This document shows, in pieces, positions 18,489-27,905 of a DNA stretch of 64,000 nucleotides. The notes below the pieces were generated by a model. That model made no database searches and had not been told where the DNA came from. It saw only the letters and a list, made by a program, of their open reading frames with translations. Positions within the stretch are counted from its first letter, which is position 1. The number at the start of each line of letters is the position of its first letter. Source of the stretch: Flavobacteriaceae bacterium (GTDB lineage: Bacteria; Bacteroidota; Bacteroidia; Flavobacteriales; Weeksellaceae); the NCBI GenBank assembly GCA_004359435.1, contig PTET01000001.1, positions 72,343 through 136,342 on the forward strand, read 5' to 3'. The position numbers and the translations under genes were made by a program.

Positions 18489-19634
18489 TTAAAGGATTGC
18501 TTGCTTTTCTTGCTGTGCCAAAATTTGCATGGCCTCTACAAACTGCTCTGCTTCCCTTTGGGTTATTCCAAGTGGTGGAAGCAGTCTGAGCACATTGGGG
18601 TTTTTGGCAGTTCCTACAAAAATATGGTGCTCGCTTAGCAAATGGGTTTTCATTCTGCTTATGGGATAAGAAAATTCTAGTCCTATCATCAGCCCTGCCC
18701 CTCTTACCTCTTTGATTCCATAGAGGTTAGCCAGCTGCGTCTTCAAGAACTCTCCTATGTTTTTGGCGTTTTGGATGAGGTTTTCTTCTTCCATCACCTC
18801 AAGTACTGCAAGAGCAGCTGCACAGGCCAAGTGGCTTCCCCCAAAGGTGGTTCCAAGCAATCCATGGCTGGGTTTGAACTGGGGTGAGATGAGAATTCCA
18901 CCGATGGGAAAACCATTTCCCATTCCTTTTGCCATGGTGATGATATCGGCTTTGATTCCAGAGAGTTGGTGAGCGAAAAACATCCCACTTCTTCCGTATC
19001 CACTTTGGATTTCATCCAAGATGAGAACCACGTTGTAGGTATCGCAAAGGCTTCTGAGTCCCTGCAAAAATTCGGTTCCAGGCATGACAATTCCCCCAAC
19101 ACCTTGGATGGGTTCTATGATGGTGGCACAAAAATCTCCTTTTGCAAAAAGGGCTTCCACCTTTTCCAAATCGTAAGGGACAAAATCCACCTTATGGTTG
19201 GCATTAAAAGGAGCAACTATGCTTTTGTTGTCTGTGATGGCGACTGCTCCAGAGGTTCTCCCGTGGAAGGAGCCCTCAAAAGCCAAAACTCTGTCTTTGC
19301 CAGTGTGAAAACTGGCGAGTTTCAAGGCATTTTCTACCGCTTCGGCTCCAGAATTGCATAAAAAAAGGGAATTATCATCATATCCTGAGATCTTTCCCAA
19401 TTTGTTTGCTAGTTCCTTTTGAATGGGGATTTGTACGCTGTTGGAATAAAACCCGAGACTCTGGACTTGCTCGGTAATTCTTTTGATGTAATGCGGATGG
19501 CTGTGTCCGATGGAGATTACCGCATGTCCTCCGTAAAAATCGAGGTACTTTTGGCCTTTGTCATCCCAAAGATTTGCACCAAGTGCTTTGACAGGAGTAA
19601 CTTCTAGTAATGGGTAAACGTCGAATAAGTTCAT
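18489..19634 (-). CDS. argD: Acetylornithine/succinylornithine aminotransferase family
   Basis: A 381-residue class-III PLP aminotransferase. The Schiff-base Lys is Lys236 (MAKGMGNG), with the PLP-binding Asp207 in LILDEIQSGYGR and the substrate region FLCNSGAEAVENALK. In the arginine pathway it converts N-acetylglutamate semialdehyde to N-acetylornithine; in some Bacteroidota the acetyl group is replaced by succinyl. First gene of an operon with carA and carB, which supports an arginine role rather than another omega-transaminase. A good promoter lies immediately upstream (19653-19683). Confidence 0.92.
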   Translation of the reverse strand: MNLFDVYPLLEVTPVKALGANLWDDKGQKYLDFYGGHAVISIGHSHPHYIKRITEQVQSLGFYSNSVQIPIQKELANKLGKISGYDDNSLFLCNSGAEAVENALKLASFHTGKDRVLAFEGSFHGRTSGAVAITDNKSIVAPFNANHKVDFVPYDLEKVEALFAKGDFCATIIEPIQGVGGIVMPGTEFLQGLRSLCDTYNVVLILDEIQSGYGRSGMFFAHQLSGIKADIITMAKGMGNGFPIGGILISPQFKPSHGLLGTTFGGSHLACAAALAVLEVMEEENLIQNAKNIGEFLKTQLANLYGIKEVRGAGLMIGLEFSYPISRMKTHLLSEHHIFVGTAKNPNVLRLLPPLGITQREAEQFVEAMQILAQQEKQAIL

Positions 19635-19652
19635 GTCAGGACAAAAATTTCA

Positions 19653-19683
19653 CAAATATACGTTACAAAATTCAATTGCCCAA
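19653..19683 (-). promoter_or_regulatory. Promoter of the argD-carA-carB operon
   Basis: On the minus strand TTG (19681-19683) is followed after 20 bases by TATATTTG (19653-19660), a full match to the Bacteroidota TTG-N(19-21)-TAnnTTTG pattern, 19 bases before the argD ATG. Confidence 0.75.
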
Positions 19684-19805
19684 CCCCAATGAAGACTTTA
19701 GCAATATTTTCACAAAATAATCTTACTTTTGAAAAGACAAGGAAAACAAAGCCTTTTTTGCTTCTTTTCAACGTTAAAATAAATTCAACCAAACCCAAAA
19801 AAACC

Positions 19806-20864
19806 ATGAGAAAACTCCTACGCTTTTTGCTAATTTTTGTAGCTATCCTGGCCCTGATTATGATTTTTAGAAAATCGCCTATAAAGGCGATGGCTTTTCA
19901 GGAAGAACCCAACAGCCCCTATATAGAAAAAACCATCACTGGTGAACCCGAAACAATCTATCCAGAAATCGCTGGAATGGAAAAAGCAAAAATAGATGAG
20001 GGTATACTCAAAGTTATCGGTAGAGATGGTTTTTACAGAGAATATTCACTGGCTCAGAAAAAAGAAATCAAAAAAATAGAACTTCCCTACAAACACATAG
20101 ACGGATATGACATTTGGGCAGATGTGCTTTATGGTGCTGATATGAACGAAGGGCTGGTGAAAATCAATCTAAAAAACCCAGCTGAACATGAGGTTTTGGT
20201 ATCACACTTTGGAGGTAGAAAACTGGTTTTTGTAGATGATTGCATCGTCGCCAAAAACGGAGATATCTATTTTACCAATGCCTCAGAAGTATTTGGCGCT
20301 GACAAAACTACTTTGGAAACCCTGGCGATGAATCCAACTGGAGACATTTTAAGATACAATCCAAGAATTAAGACCTGTAAAATGATCTTAGAAAACAAGT
20401 ACTTTCCCAACGGTCTAACCCTTTTGGAAGACCAACAAAGCCTCATATTTACCGAAACTTTGAGCCGAAGCGTGAAAAAAGTTCATGTGGGAGAAGATAC
20501 AGATTTCGGAAAGGTCTTTCCTCTTGCCACGGGTCTTCCTTCCTATACAGACAATGTTTTTGAGGACGAAAAAGGGAATTTCTGGGTGGGGCTTCCAGCC
20601 CAAAACGACCCGATGGTCTCAGCCCTTAAAAACTTTCCTAAAGTTCGTGAGGCCATTTCTAAAATATTGCCTCTCTGGGTTGCCAATCTTCTCACCAAAG
20701 ACTCAGGTAGATTTATGCACATGGACACCAAAACGGGACAAAACACCATCTACAACATAGAATCCAAAACCCCAAAGTTTGTTACCAATGTGGTTCCTTA
20801 CAACGGAAAAATCTATCTTTCTAGCTTTACCTACAAAGGGGTTTGGGTATTTGATGAGCCTTAA
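19806..20864 (+). CDS. SMP-30/strictosidine-synthase-like (APMAP-type) propeller, membrane anchored
   Basis: A 352-residue protein starting at ATG 19806, which gives an N-terminal anchor (about residues 3-22, LLRFLLIFVAILALIMIF). The body has the six-bladed strictosidine-synthase-like pattern: IWADVLYGADMNEGLVKIN, VFVDDCIVAKNGDIYFTNAS, YFPNGLTLLEDQQSL, and the late GLPSYTDNVFEDEKGNFWVG. Members are calcium-dependent lactonases or esterases on the periplasmic face; the substrate is not predictable. The upstream in-frame ATG at 19689 overlaps the divergent argD promoter region and is unlikely. A TACTTTTG box (19724-19731) may be its -7 element. Confidence 0.8.
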   Translation: MRKLLRFLLIFVAILALIMIFRKSPIKAMAFQEEPNSPYIEKTITGEPETIYPEIAGMEKAKIDEGILKVIGRDGFYREYSLAQKKEIKKIELPYKHIDGYDIWADVLYGADMNEGLVKINLKNPAEHEVLVSHFGGRKLVFVDDCIVAKNGDIYFTNASEVFGADKTTLETLAMNPTGDILRYNPRIKTCKMILENKYFPNGLTLLEDQQSLIFTETLSRSVKKVHVGEDTDFGKVFPLATGLPSYTDNVFEDEKGNFWVGLPAQNDPMVSALKNFPKVREAISKILPLWVANLLTKDSGRFMHMDTKTGQNTIYNIESKTPKFVTNVVPYNGKIYLSSFTYKGVWVFDEP

Positions 20865-20867
20865 ATA

Positions 20868-21671
20868 TCACCCAAATACAACGGGTTTGTCCAGAGCCGA
20901 AGAGATGTTTTCTGCACTTCTCACCACAATGGGTTTTTCGGATAGATCCAAATCTTTGATGATTCTACCCAAGGGGTGATCTCCAATTTCAAACTCTACT
21001 TTTTCGATGAGGTTTTTGCTAAAAAGCGAAGTATAATACACCATATCTTCGCTGTAAGAGAAACTGTTTGTGGTTAGCAGATTTCCATCTTTTACAGACA
21101 GAGAAAGCACCTTGTCTTCTTTTTTGGGCCAAGGTTTTCCACCCAGAGGAGCAGAAATACGGTAGAGAAGTTGGTTACTATCGTCTCTGATTTCCAAATC
21201 GAACTGATTGTTCTCCCAGTTTCTTTGGTAATTTTTCATGTTTTTGGGAAGATTCCAAATTTTGACTCCTCGGTTGCAGTTTTCCAGATTGTCCACGGGC
21301 AAATCCAGGGCATAAACTCCCGCTTGGTACTTTTCTTTAGCGATCATGGGTAAAACTGGAAAGCTGCTGTTACAAAACATCGGGCCAATGATGGTTTCAT
21401 TGTAGCCTACCATATTGTCTGTCACATTGCCATAGAGGTAATTCACGAAGAGAAAAAGACATCTGGTTTTGGAAATCATCAGCGGTTTTACATTGGGATG
21501 ATTGGGCAGTACTTTGGCTACTTTTTTGGCGTCGGCAGTAAAGATGAGCGTAACATTGGAATTTTCTGTAAAGACCGTAGGAAAGGCATAAATTCTATTT
21601 TCTCCCAAATGGTTTTTAATCTCAACGCTGCTGTTGACTTTGTGTTTCTGGAAAAAATCTTGGTGGTTCAT
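20868..21671 (-). CDS. Acetoacetate decarboxylase-like protein
   Basis: A 267-residue cytosolic protein. The segment YQAGVYALDLPVDN followed by NRGVKIWNLPKNM matches the acetoacetate decarboxylase fold, where the family pattern is 'GREIWGxPK' and the Lys is the Schiff-base residue; the equivalent Lys here lies in NLPKNM. This subgroup is distant from clostridial Adc, so activity may be on another beta-keto acid or none. It converges with the propeller gene (3-base gap) and stands alone on its strand. The 172-base gap to glpD shows no clear feature besides AT-rich sequence. Confidence 0.68.
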   Translation of the reverse strand: MNHQDFFQKHKVNSSVEIKNHLGENRIYAFPTVFTENSNVTLIFTADAKKVAKVLPNHPNVKPLMISKTRCLFLFVNYLYGNVTDNMVGYNETIIGPMFCNSSFPVLPMIAKEKYQAGVYALDLPVDNLENCNRGVKIWNLPKNMKNYQRNWENNQFDLEIRDDSNQLLYRISAPLGGKPWPKKEDKVLSLSVKDGNLLTTNSFSYSEDMVYYTSLFSKNLIEKVEFEIGDHPLGRIIKDLDLSEKPIVVRSAENISSALDKPVVFG

Positions 21672-21843
21672 AGTGAGAGTATGGTTTTGATTTTGTTTAA
21701 TGGGTTTTGATTTTTTAGCCTAAAATGCTAGCTAACATAAAAATAGATTTTTTAAATTGAAAAATTAGTGTTAAATTGCTTTTTATAGTTGACTTAATTT
21801 ATAAAAAAGTCAGGAACTAAACCAACATAAAAAACCCATTCCT

Positions 21844-23514
21844 TTGGAAAGATACAATTTTACCCAAAACCTAAACTTTGATGTCATCATCATCGGCGGT
21901 GGAATTAGCGGAGCTACCATGGTGCATGAGGCTGCCTTAAAAGGGTTAAGGCCGCTGCTGGTTGAAATGAACGATTTTGGTTCTGCCACTTCAGCCGCGA
22001 CCTCCAAACTCATTCATGGTGGACTTCGGTATCTGAAGAATTTCGAGCTTGGTTTGGTTCGGGAATCGCTTCGGGAAAGAAAAATTCTGGGAGACATCGC
22101 CCCGAATTTTGTGGAGCCTTTGGCCTTTGTTTTACCCAATCAAAAAGAAAAAAAAATCACTAATCTCACCCTAAAAGCGGGAATGGTATTGTATGATTTA
22201 CTTTCTTATGATAAGGCAAATCTTCAGAACCAAAAAAATGCCCTTCCCAGTCATTCTACCCTTACCCTAGAAGAGCTCATCGAAAGAAATCCTTTTATGA
22301 AAGGGACAAGCTTTAGCCATGCCACCTGTTATTATGATTACGCCAACCTGAATCCAGACAGAATGACCTTGGCTTTTTTGCAAACCGCCCAAGAAAATGG
22401 AGCCAAAATCGCCAATTATGCCAAGGTGGTGGGTTTTTTGAAGGCAGAAAACAAAGAGGGAAACCAAATTCTGGGAGTCAAAATAGAGGATAGATTGGAT
22501 GGAAAAATTTATGAAGTCAAAGCCCCATGGGTCATCAATTGTGGAGGAACTTGGGTGGACAACATCATTGGTCTTTTGGGTGAAAAATCTACTCAATCCA
22601 GAAAAATTCTTCGCTCAGAGGGCGTACACATTATCACAGACAAAATCAAATGCCAAGATGCTGTAGGGCTTCAAACCAGTGAAAAAGGACATTTGTTTTT
22701 TTTGCCATGGCGTGGATTAACTCTTGTTGGCCCAACGGAAAAACCTTATGATCAAGATCCGTCTTCCTACAAACCTACTTCTGAAAGCATTAAAGAATTA
22801 ATCGAAAACATCAATGCCCATGTTCCTAAAGCACAAATGGGAGGAGAATTCAAAAAAGAAGACATCCGTTTTGTGTATGGGGGGCTTCGCCCATTGATTG
22901 GTATTGAAAACCCTGAAGATTCTTACAATGCTAGCCGCAAACACGAGATTGTGGATCACAACAAAGACCGATACAAAGGATTTTTGAGCGTAGAAGGAGG
23001 AAAATACACCACCTCAAGAAATCTGGCAGAGCAAACTTTTGCTTATTTGAAAAAAAACTACAATCTGTCCTTAAAAAACATAACCAGCGAAACGGTTGTG
23101 CTTTCTCCATGCCATTTTCCAAAGGGTTTTGAAACTTTTTTGCAAGAGCTACAAAAGCAGTTTTCTGCTGATTTTTCAAGCGAAACCATTCTTTACTATG
23201 CCACAAACTATGGCAATTTGGCCACAGAGGTTCTGAATTTGGCCGTGAAAAATCCCCATCTCAAAAAAACGCTTACCCCAGATGGCGAAATTTTGGCAGA
23301 GGTGGTGTATGCCACAGAACACGAGCTCTGTTTTTCTCTGGAAGATTTGCTTTTTAGACGCACTGGTATTGGACTTATGGGGAAAATTCAGGAGGAAGAT
23401 TTGAAGCAAATTTCCCAAATTCTCGCCCAAAAACTCGGGTGGACAGAAAAGCAGACCCTAGAAAACCTAGAAAAATTCAAAGAACATTACAACCTACAGA
23501 ACCTTTTTTCATGA
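21844..23514 (+). CDS. glpD: Aerobic glycerol-3-phosphate dehydrogenase (FAD), TTG start
   Basis: A 556-residue flavoprotein oxidising glycerol-3-phosphate to dihydroxyacetone phosphate and passing electrons to quinones at the inner membrane. The FAD-binding Rossmann motif VIIIGGGISGATMVHEAA is at residues about 14-31, followed by LIHGGLRYL and the YGGLRPL and GGKYTTSRNLAEQ motifs of GlpD. No ATG or GTG exists upstream in frame before a stop at 21802, and the next ATG lies inside the dinucleotide-binding motif, so TTG 21844 is the likely start. Its TGA overlaps the next ATG (ATGA), indicating translational coupling with the AGPS-like gene. Confidence 0.93.
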   Translation: MERYNFTQNLNFDVIIIGGGISGATMVHEAALKGLRPLLVEMNDFGSATSAATSKLIHGGLRYLKNFELGLVRESLRERKILGDIAPNFVEPLAFVLPNQKEKKITNLTLKAGMVLYDLLSYDKANLQNQKNALPSHSTLTLEELIERNPFMKGTSFSHATCYYDYANLNPDRMTLAFLQTAQENGAKIANYAKVVGFLKAENKEGNQILGVKIEDRLDGKIYEVKAPWVINCGGTWVDNIIGLLGEKSTQSRKILRSEGVHIITDKIKCQDAVGLQTSEKGHLFFLPWRGLTLVGPTEKPYDQDPSSYKPTSESIKELIENINAHVPKAQMGGEFKKEDIRFVYGGLRPLIGIENPEDSYNASRKHEIVDHNKDRYKGFLSVEGGKYTTSRNLAEQTFAYLKKNYNLSLKNITSETVVLSPCHFPKGFETFLQELQKQFSADFSSETILYYATNYGNLATEVLNLAVKNPHLKKTLTPDGEILAEVVYATEHELCFSLEDLLFRRTGIGLMGKIQEEDLKQISQILAQKLGWTEKQTLENLEKFKEHYNLQNLFS

Positions 23515-25211
23515 AAGAAAATTCTACACAAAATCATTCAACCGGTGAAACCTATCAGGACATTTACAGATGGGGAAACAAAAAAAGTACAGAGGTAGAT
23601 TTGGGTACTTTGGCCTTTTTGGAAAAGAGGTTTTCTACCCAAAGAGAAACCCAAAGAAAGATTGGGAAAATGGTTTCTTCTCAAAAGACGGTAGAAATTT
23701 CCCCTTCTAAACTGCTACCCGAGCACAAAGCCTTTTTTGAAAATCTACTTGGAAAAGAAAACGTCAAATCCTCAGATTTTGCCCGTGCCAACCACAGTTT
23801 TGGGAAGTTCTATACAGATTTGCTATTTTTGAGAAACGCACAGGTACCCTTTCCGCCCGATGTGGTGCTTTCACCCAAAAACCATCAGGAAATAGAGAGT
23901 ATTGTTGCGTATTGCAACCAGCACAAAATTGCCATTTTGCCCTTTGCAGGAGGTTCTTCTGTAACTCGAGCTTTGGAATTCCCCCATGGAGGCGTTGCAC
24001 TAGATTTGAAAAGCAGACTCAACCAAATTATCGAAATCAACCAAACCAACCATACGGTTACTGCCCAAAGCGGAATTTTGGGCCCCGATTTGGAAGCGGC
24101 ACTCAACAAAGAGGGTTACACCTGTGGCCATTTTCCTCAATCCTTTGAATTTTCTACCCTTGGGGGATGGGTGGCTGCCAAAGGGGCAGGCCAGTGTTCA
24201 ACTGGATACGGAAGGGCAGAAGAACTACTTGTGAGCCTAAAAGCCGTTACACCCATAGGAACCTTTGAGGGAAAAGATTTTCCTTCTGCGGTACAGGGCT
24301 TCGATTTAAAACATCTTTTTGTTGGTTCTGAGGGAACCCTGGGGGTAATTACTGAGGTCACGTGGAAAATCTTCAAACACAGACCCCAGAACACCCAAAA
24401 GAGCTCTTTTATTTTCAAAGATTTTTTCTCTTCCACTGCTGCGATGAGAGAGATGATTCAAAATGAGATAGGAAAACCCCATCTATTTCGAATTTCTGAT
24501 GGAAAAGAAACTGATTTTGCCTTTAGCCATCTGGGTTTTCAAGGGACATGGAAAGACAAACTTCTTTCTACTTTGGGCTACAAATCTCCCCAAAGATGTA
24601 CCATGGTGATGACCGTTGAGGGTGAATCTACCTACGGAAAAAGCGTGATGGGAAACATGAAAAAAATCGCCAGAAAACATGGTGGTTTTCCCTCCGGAGA
24701 AGAGCCTATCAACAAGTGGCTCAAACAAAGGTTCGATTCTCCTTATCTACGTGATGGACTCATGGAAGAAGGGTATATGATAGACACCCTAGAAACCGCC
24801 GTTACTTGGGATAACCTTCATGGACTTTGGCAGGCCATTCATCGTTATTTTGAAACCAATCCCAAGGTGTATGGCATGAGCCATATCTCCCATGTCTATC
24901 CCAATGGATGTAACATTTATGCCATTTTTATCAGCCCCATGAAAGACGAGCCTCTGGAAAATACCCTAAAAGAATTTCACGCTTTTCAACAGGGAATCAT
25001 CCAAACCTTTGTGGAGAACAAAGGGTCGATTTCTCATCACCACGGCGTGGGAAGAATGGGAGCGGAGTTTATGTCTGGACAGTTTCCAAAAGAAGGATTC
25101 TCCATGATGCAAGGCATCAAAGATTTGTTTGACCCCAGTGGAATTATGAATCCAGGGGGCAATATGCTTGGGCTAAAGGACAGATTTGGGAGTGAAGATT
25201 CTAAATCATAG
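23511..25211 (+). CDS. FAD-binding oxidase, alkyl-DHAP synthase-like (AGPS family)
   Basis: A 566-residue VAO/PCMH-type flavoprotein. The FAD domain has PDVVLSPKNHQEIE, LPFAGGSSVT and CGHFPQSFEFSTLGGWVA, the last being characteristic of alkylglycerone-phosphate synthase; near the C-terminus SISHHHGVGRMG matches the AGPS active-site His cluster. AGPS swaps the acyl chain of acyl-DHAP for a fatty alcohol to form ether lipids. The start ATG 23511 overlaps the glpD stop. Being between a DHAP-forming dehydrogenase and an FGGY kinase fits ether-glycerolipid metabolism, but no DHAP acyltransferase or fatty-acyl reductase is in the window; a glycolate-oxidase-like dehydrogenase is the alternative. 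Confidence 0.85.
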   Translation: MKENSTQNHSTGETYQDIYRWGNKKSTEVDLGTLAFLEKRFSTQRETQRKIGKMVSSQKTVEISPSKLLPEHKAFFENLLGKENVKSSDFARANHSFGKFYTDLLFLRNAQVPFPPDVVLSPKNHQEIESIVAYCNQHKIAILPFAGGSSVTRALEFPHGGVALDLKSRLNQIIEINQTNHTVTAQSGILGPDLEAALNKEGYTCGHFPQSFEFSTLGGWVAAKGAGQCSTGYGRAEELLVSLKAVTPIGTFEGKDFPSAVQGFDLKHLFVGSEGTLGVITEVTWKIFKHRPQNTQKSSFIFKDFFSSTAAMREMIQNEIGKPHLFRISDGKETDFAFSHLGFQGTWKDKLLSTLGYKSPQRCTMVMTVEGESTYGKSVMGNMKKIARKHGGFPSGEEPINKWLKQRFDSPYLRDGLMEEGYMIDTLETAVTWDNLHGLWQAIHRYFETNPKVYGMSHISHVYPNGCNIYAIFISPMKDEPLENTLKEFHAFQQGIIQTFVENKGSISHHHGVGRMGAEFMSGQFPKEGFSMMQGIKDLFDPSGIMNPGGNMLGLKDRFGSEDSKS

Positions 25212-25229
25212 AAGAGAAAAATATCAACG

Positions 25230-26789
25230 ATGAGTTCAAAACCACAATATTATCTCGCCATTGATTCTGGAACCCAATCCATTCGCTGTGCCATCATTGA
25301 CGACAAAGGCAATTTTGTTGACATCGAGCAAATCCACATCGAACCCTGTTATTCACCCCAAAAAGGATATGCCGAACAAAAAGCAAAATATTTTTGGGAG
25401 ATGCTTTGCAAAAGCTCCAAAACCCTTTTGGAGAGACAAAACGAACTGAAACATCAAATTGTTGGGGTGTCGGTTTCATGTCAAAGAAATGTGGTAATCA
25501 ACCTAGACAAGGACGGAAATCCACTTCGCCCTGCCATTCATTGGCTGGACCAGAGAAAAGCCAAGATGGATTTGCCTCTTCCATCACCTATCAAATGGGG
25601 TTTGAAAGCCCTTGGAATTTACGGTTTGGTTGAATCTACCTACAGGGATTCAGAGTACAATTGGCTGAGACAAAACCAAAGCGAAATTTTGGAAAAAACC
25701 CACAAAATGCTTTTTTTATCAGGGTTTTATCATTACAAATTCACGGGGAAATTTGTGGAATCCAAAGCCAATGTGGTGGGATATGTACCTTATGATTACA
25801 AAAAACACGCTTGGTACAGCGAAAAAAATCTTTTCAGAAGACTGTCCAATATTCCACTTAGTATGCTTCCAGAGCTTGTAAATCCTGGTGAAATCATCGG
25901 TGAAATCACTGAACTTGCCTCTATGCAGACGGGAATTCCAAAGGGACTTCCTTTTGTTTCTGGAGCAACGGACAAAGCCTCTGAGGTTTTGGGCTGTGGG
26001 GTTGTAAAAAGCGATTCTGTGGCTTGTATCAGCCTTGGAACCACCTCTTCTGTCCAAACTGTGAGTGAAAAATACCAAGAGGTGATTCCTTTTATGCCCC
26101 TTTATCCCTCAGCGATTTCTGGCAAATTCAACTCAGAAGTTACCGTTCTGAAAGGATTTTGGATGGTTACTTGGTTCAAAGAAGAATTTAGTCACCAAGA
26201 AAGAGAATTGGCAAGAACCCAAAACATTCCAGCGGAACTTTTGCTGGACAAATTTCTTACCGACATTCCCGCAGGCAGCCATGGGCTCATAACCCAGCCT
26301 TACTGGGAAACCACGGGCTTTTCTTTTCCTGGACCAGAGGCCAAAGGAGCATTTGTCGGGTTTTGTGATGCCCACAAAAGGCCACATCTGTACAAATCCA
26401 TCATAGAAGGGCTTGCCTATGGACTTCGAGAAGGATTGGAAAAAACCCAAAACAAACTCGGCAAAAAAATCTCTGTGCTTAGAATTGCTGGAGGCGGTTC
26501 CCAGAGCGACAACATCATGCAAATTATGGCCGATGTCTTTGGAATTCCCACCGAAAGACCCCACAGTTTTCAGGCGACGCTTTTGGGCTGTGCCATAGGT
26601 ATGGCGGTGACTTTGGGAAGATACAAAGACCATAGTGAGGCAGTGGAAAACATGGTTCGAATCCAGAGGAGATTTGAACCTATCCCCAAAAATGTAGAAG
26701 TGTACCAAAAACTCTACACCCGCATTTATCTGAAAATGTACAAACAGCTAAAACCTTTGTATAAAGAGATAGCGGAGATAGGTGGATAA
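25230..26789 (+). CDS. FGGY-family carbohydrate kinase (glycerol kinase/xylulokinase-like)
   Basis: A 519-residue sugar or polyol kinase. The N-terminal phosphate-1 motif AIDSGTQSIRCAI and the HWLDQR segment are typical FGGY_N; the C-terminal half has ISLGTTSSVQTV and RIAGGGSQSDNIMQIMADV. It starts 18 bases after the AGPS-like gene and is the third gene of the glpD unit. Glycerol would be the simplest substrate given glpD, but the sequence is not a canonical GlpK (the usual SRTTRAMLFNI-type stretch is absent), so another polyol or dihydroxyacetone is possible. Confidence 0.88.
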   Translation: MSSKPQYYLAIDSGTQSIRCAIIDDKGNFVDIEQIHIEPCYSPQKGYAEQKAKYFWEMLCKSSKTLLERQNELKHQIVGVSVSCQRNVVINLDKDGNPLRPAIHWLDQRKAKMDLPLPSPIKWGLKALGIYGLVESTYRDSEYNWLRQNQSEILEKTHKMLFLSGFYHYKFTGKFVESKANVVGYVPYDYKKHAWYSEKNLFRRLSNIPLSMLPELVNPGEIIGEITELASMQTGIPKGLPFVSGATDKASEVLGCGVVKSDSVACISLGTTSSVQTVSEKYQEVIPFMPLYPSAISGKFNSEVTVLKGFWMVTWFKEEFSHQERELARTQNIPAELLLDKFLTDIPAGSHGLITQPYWETTGFSFPGPEAKGAFVGFCDAHKRPHLYKSIIEGLAYGLREGLEKTQNKLGKKISVLRIAGGGSQSDNIMQIMADVFGIPTERPHSFQATLLGCAIGMAVTLGRYKDHSEAVENMVRIQRRFEPIPKNVEVYQKLYTRIYLKMYKQLKPLYKEIAEIGG

Positions 26790-26854
26790 ACTGAGTTCTT
26801 TCAACTTCTGAAAAGATGCAATCTTTTTCAATTCTTGTAAAGGACATTATATTT

Positions 26855-26887
26855 TTGAAAAACCAGATAGAAAATGCCCTATATTTG
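26855..26887 (+). promoter_or_regulatory. Promoter of the lipoprotein pair
   Basis: TTG (26855-26857) is followed after 22 bases by TATATTTG (26880-26887), 16 bases before ATG 26904. A second possible -7 box, TATTTTTG, occurs at 26850-26857. Confidence 0.6.
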
Positions 26888-26903
26888 ATAAAGGATCTTC
26901 ATA

Positions 26904-27905
26904 ATGTTCAAGAAAGCGATTTTTTTGTTTTGTTTTCTTCTCTTTTTCTCATGTAGAAAGGAAGAGCCAGTGGCTATTTCATTTTATTATTGGAAAACCA
27001 AGTTTCAGTTGTCTCCAAAAGAAGAAGAGCTATTGAAATTCAATCAAGTACAAAACATCTATGTTCGGTATTTCGATATAGACAAAAAATTGGAGGACCC
27101 ATTTCCTGAATCTCCCATACAGTTTGACAGTTCTTGTATAGGCAAGACCATAACTCCAGTTGTGTTTATCAAAAATCGTGTTTTTCAGGGAAACAAAATC
27201 TCTACCCAAACTTTGGCGAAAAACACTTTGGATTTTGTTCATCAAATAAGCCAATTGAACAAAATCAATACCAGCAATGTCATTCAGATCGATTGCGATT
27301 GGACAGACCAAACCCGCAGCTCTTTCTTTGAATATATACATCAGTTGGAGCGCATTTCCAAAGAGGAAATTACCACAACCATACGTTTGCATCAAGTGAA
27401 ATATTACAAGAAAACGGGAATTCCAAGCGTAAAGGAAGGCATGTTGATGTATTACAATATGGGAAATTTGTCTGTTTTTGAGGGAAATTCTATCTACAAG
27501 AAAGAAAACGCTGGGAAGTACATTCAAAGTTTGGAAAACTATCCTCTGCCTTTGAAAGTTGCTTTGCCCATTTTTTCATGGGCGATTCACATCAGAAACA
27601 ACAGAATAATCGGATTGAATTCCAATGTAACTCGGCTGAATTTGGCTGAAAATGCAAATGTAGTTCTGTTGAAACCCAATTTTTACAAAGTTCACACTTC
27701 CCATTATTTTCAAGGAGTTTTCTTCAGAAAAGCAGACATTCTCAAAATGGAAGAAGTCACCCCAAAAGACCTTCTGGAAATGGTGGAAGATTTGCAAAAA
27801 CATCTTCCCAAAAAACCAACAGAAATTGTATTTTATCACTTGGACAATCAAACCATCAAAAACTATGAAAAAGATATTTTTAAACAAGTGGTTTCTGCTT
27901 TTTAG
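26904..27905 (+). CDS. Hypothetical lipoprotein, possible TIM-barrel
   Basis: A 333-residue protein with a lipoprotein signal (AIFLFCFLLFFSC, Cys about residue 17). The central segment NVIQIDCDWTDQTRSSFFEYI is a conspicuous Asp/Trp motif after a predicted beta strand, as in the barrel of glycosyl-hydrolase-like proteins; the later MLMYYNMG and PLPLKVALPIFSWA could be further strands. No family can be named with confidence. It overlaps the next gene by 41 bases, so the two are probably translated together and may work together at the cell surface. Confidence 0.65.
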   Translation: MFKKAIFLFCFLLFFSCRKEEPVAISFYYWKTKFQLSPKEEELLKFNQVQNIYVRYFDIDKKLEDPFPESPIQFDSSCIGKTITPVVFIKNRVFQGNKISTQTLAKNTLDFVHQISQLNKINTSNVIQIDCDWTDQTRSSFFEYIHQLERISKEEITTTIRLHQVKYYKKTGIPSVKEGMLMYYNMGNLSVFEGNSIYKKENAGKYIQSLENYPLPLKVALPIFSWAIHIRNNRIIGLNSNVTRLNLAENANVVLLKPNFYKVHTSHYFQGVFFRKADILKMEEVTPKDLLEMVEDLQKHLPKKPTEIVFYHLDNQTIKNYEKDIFKQVVSAF

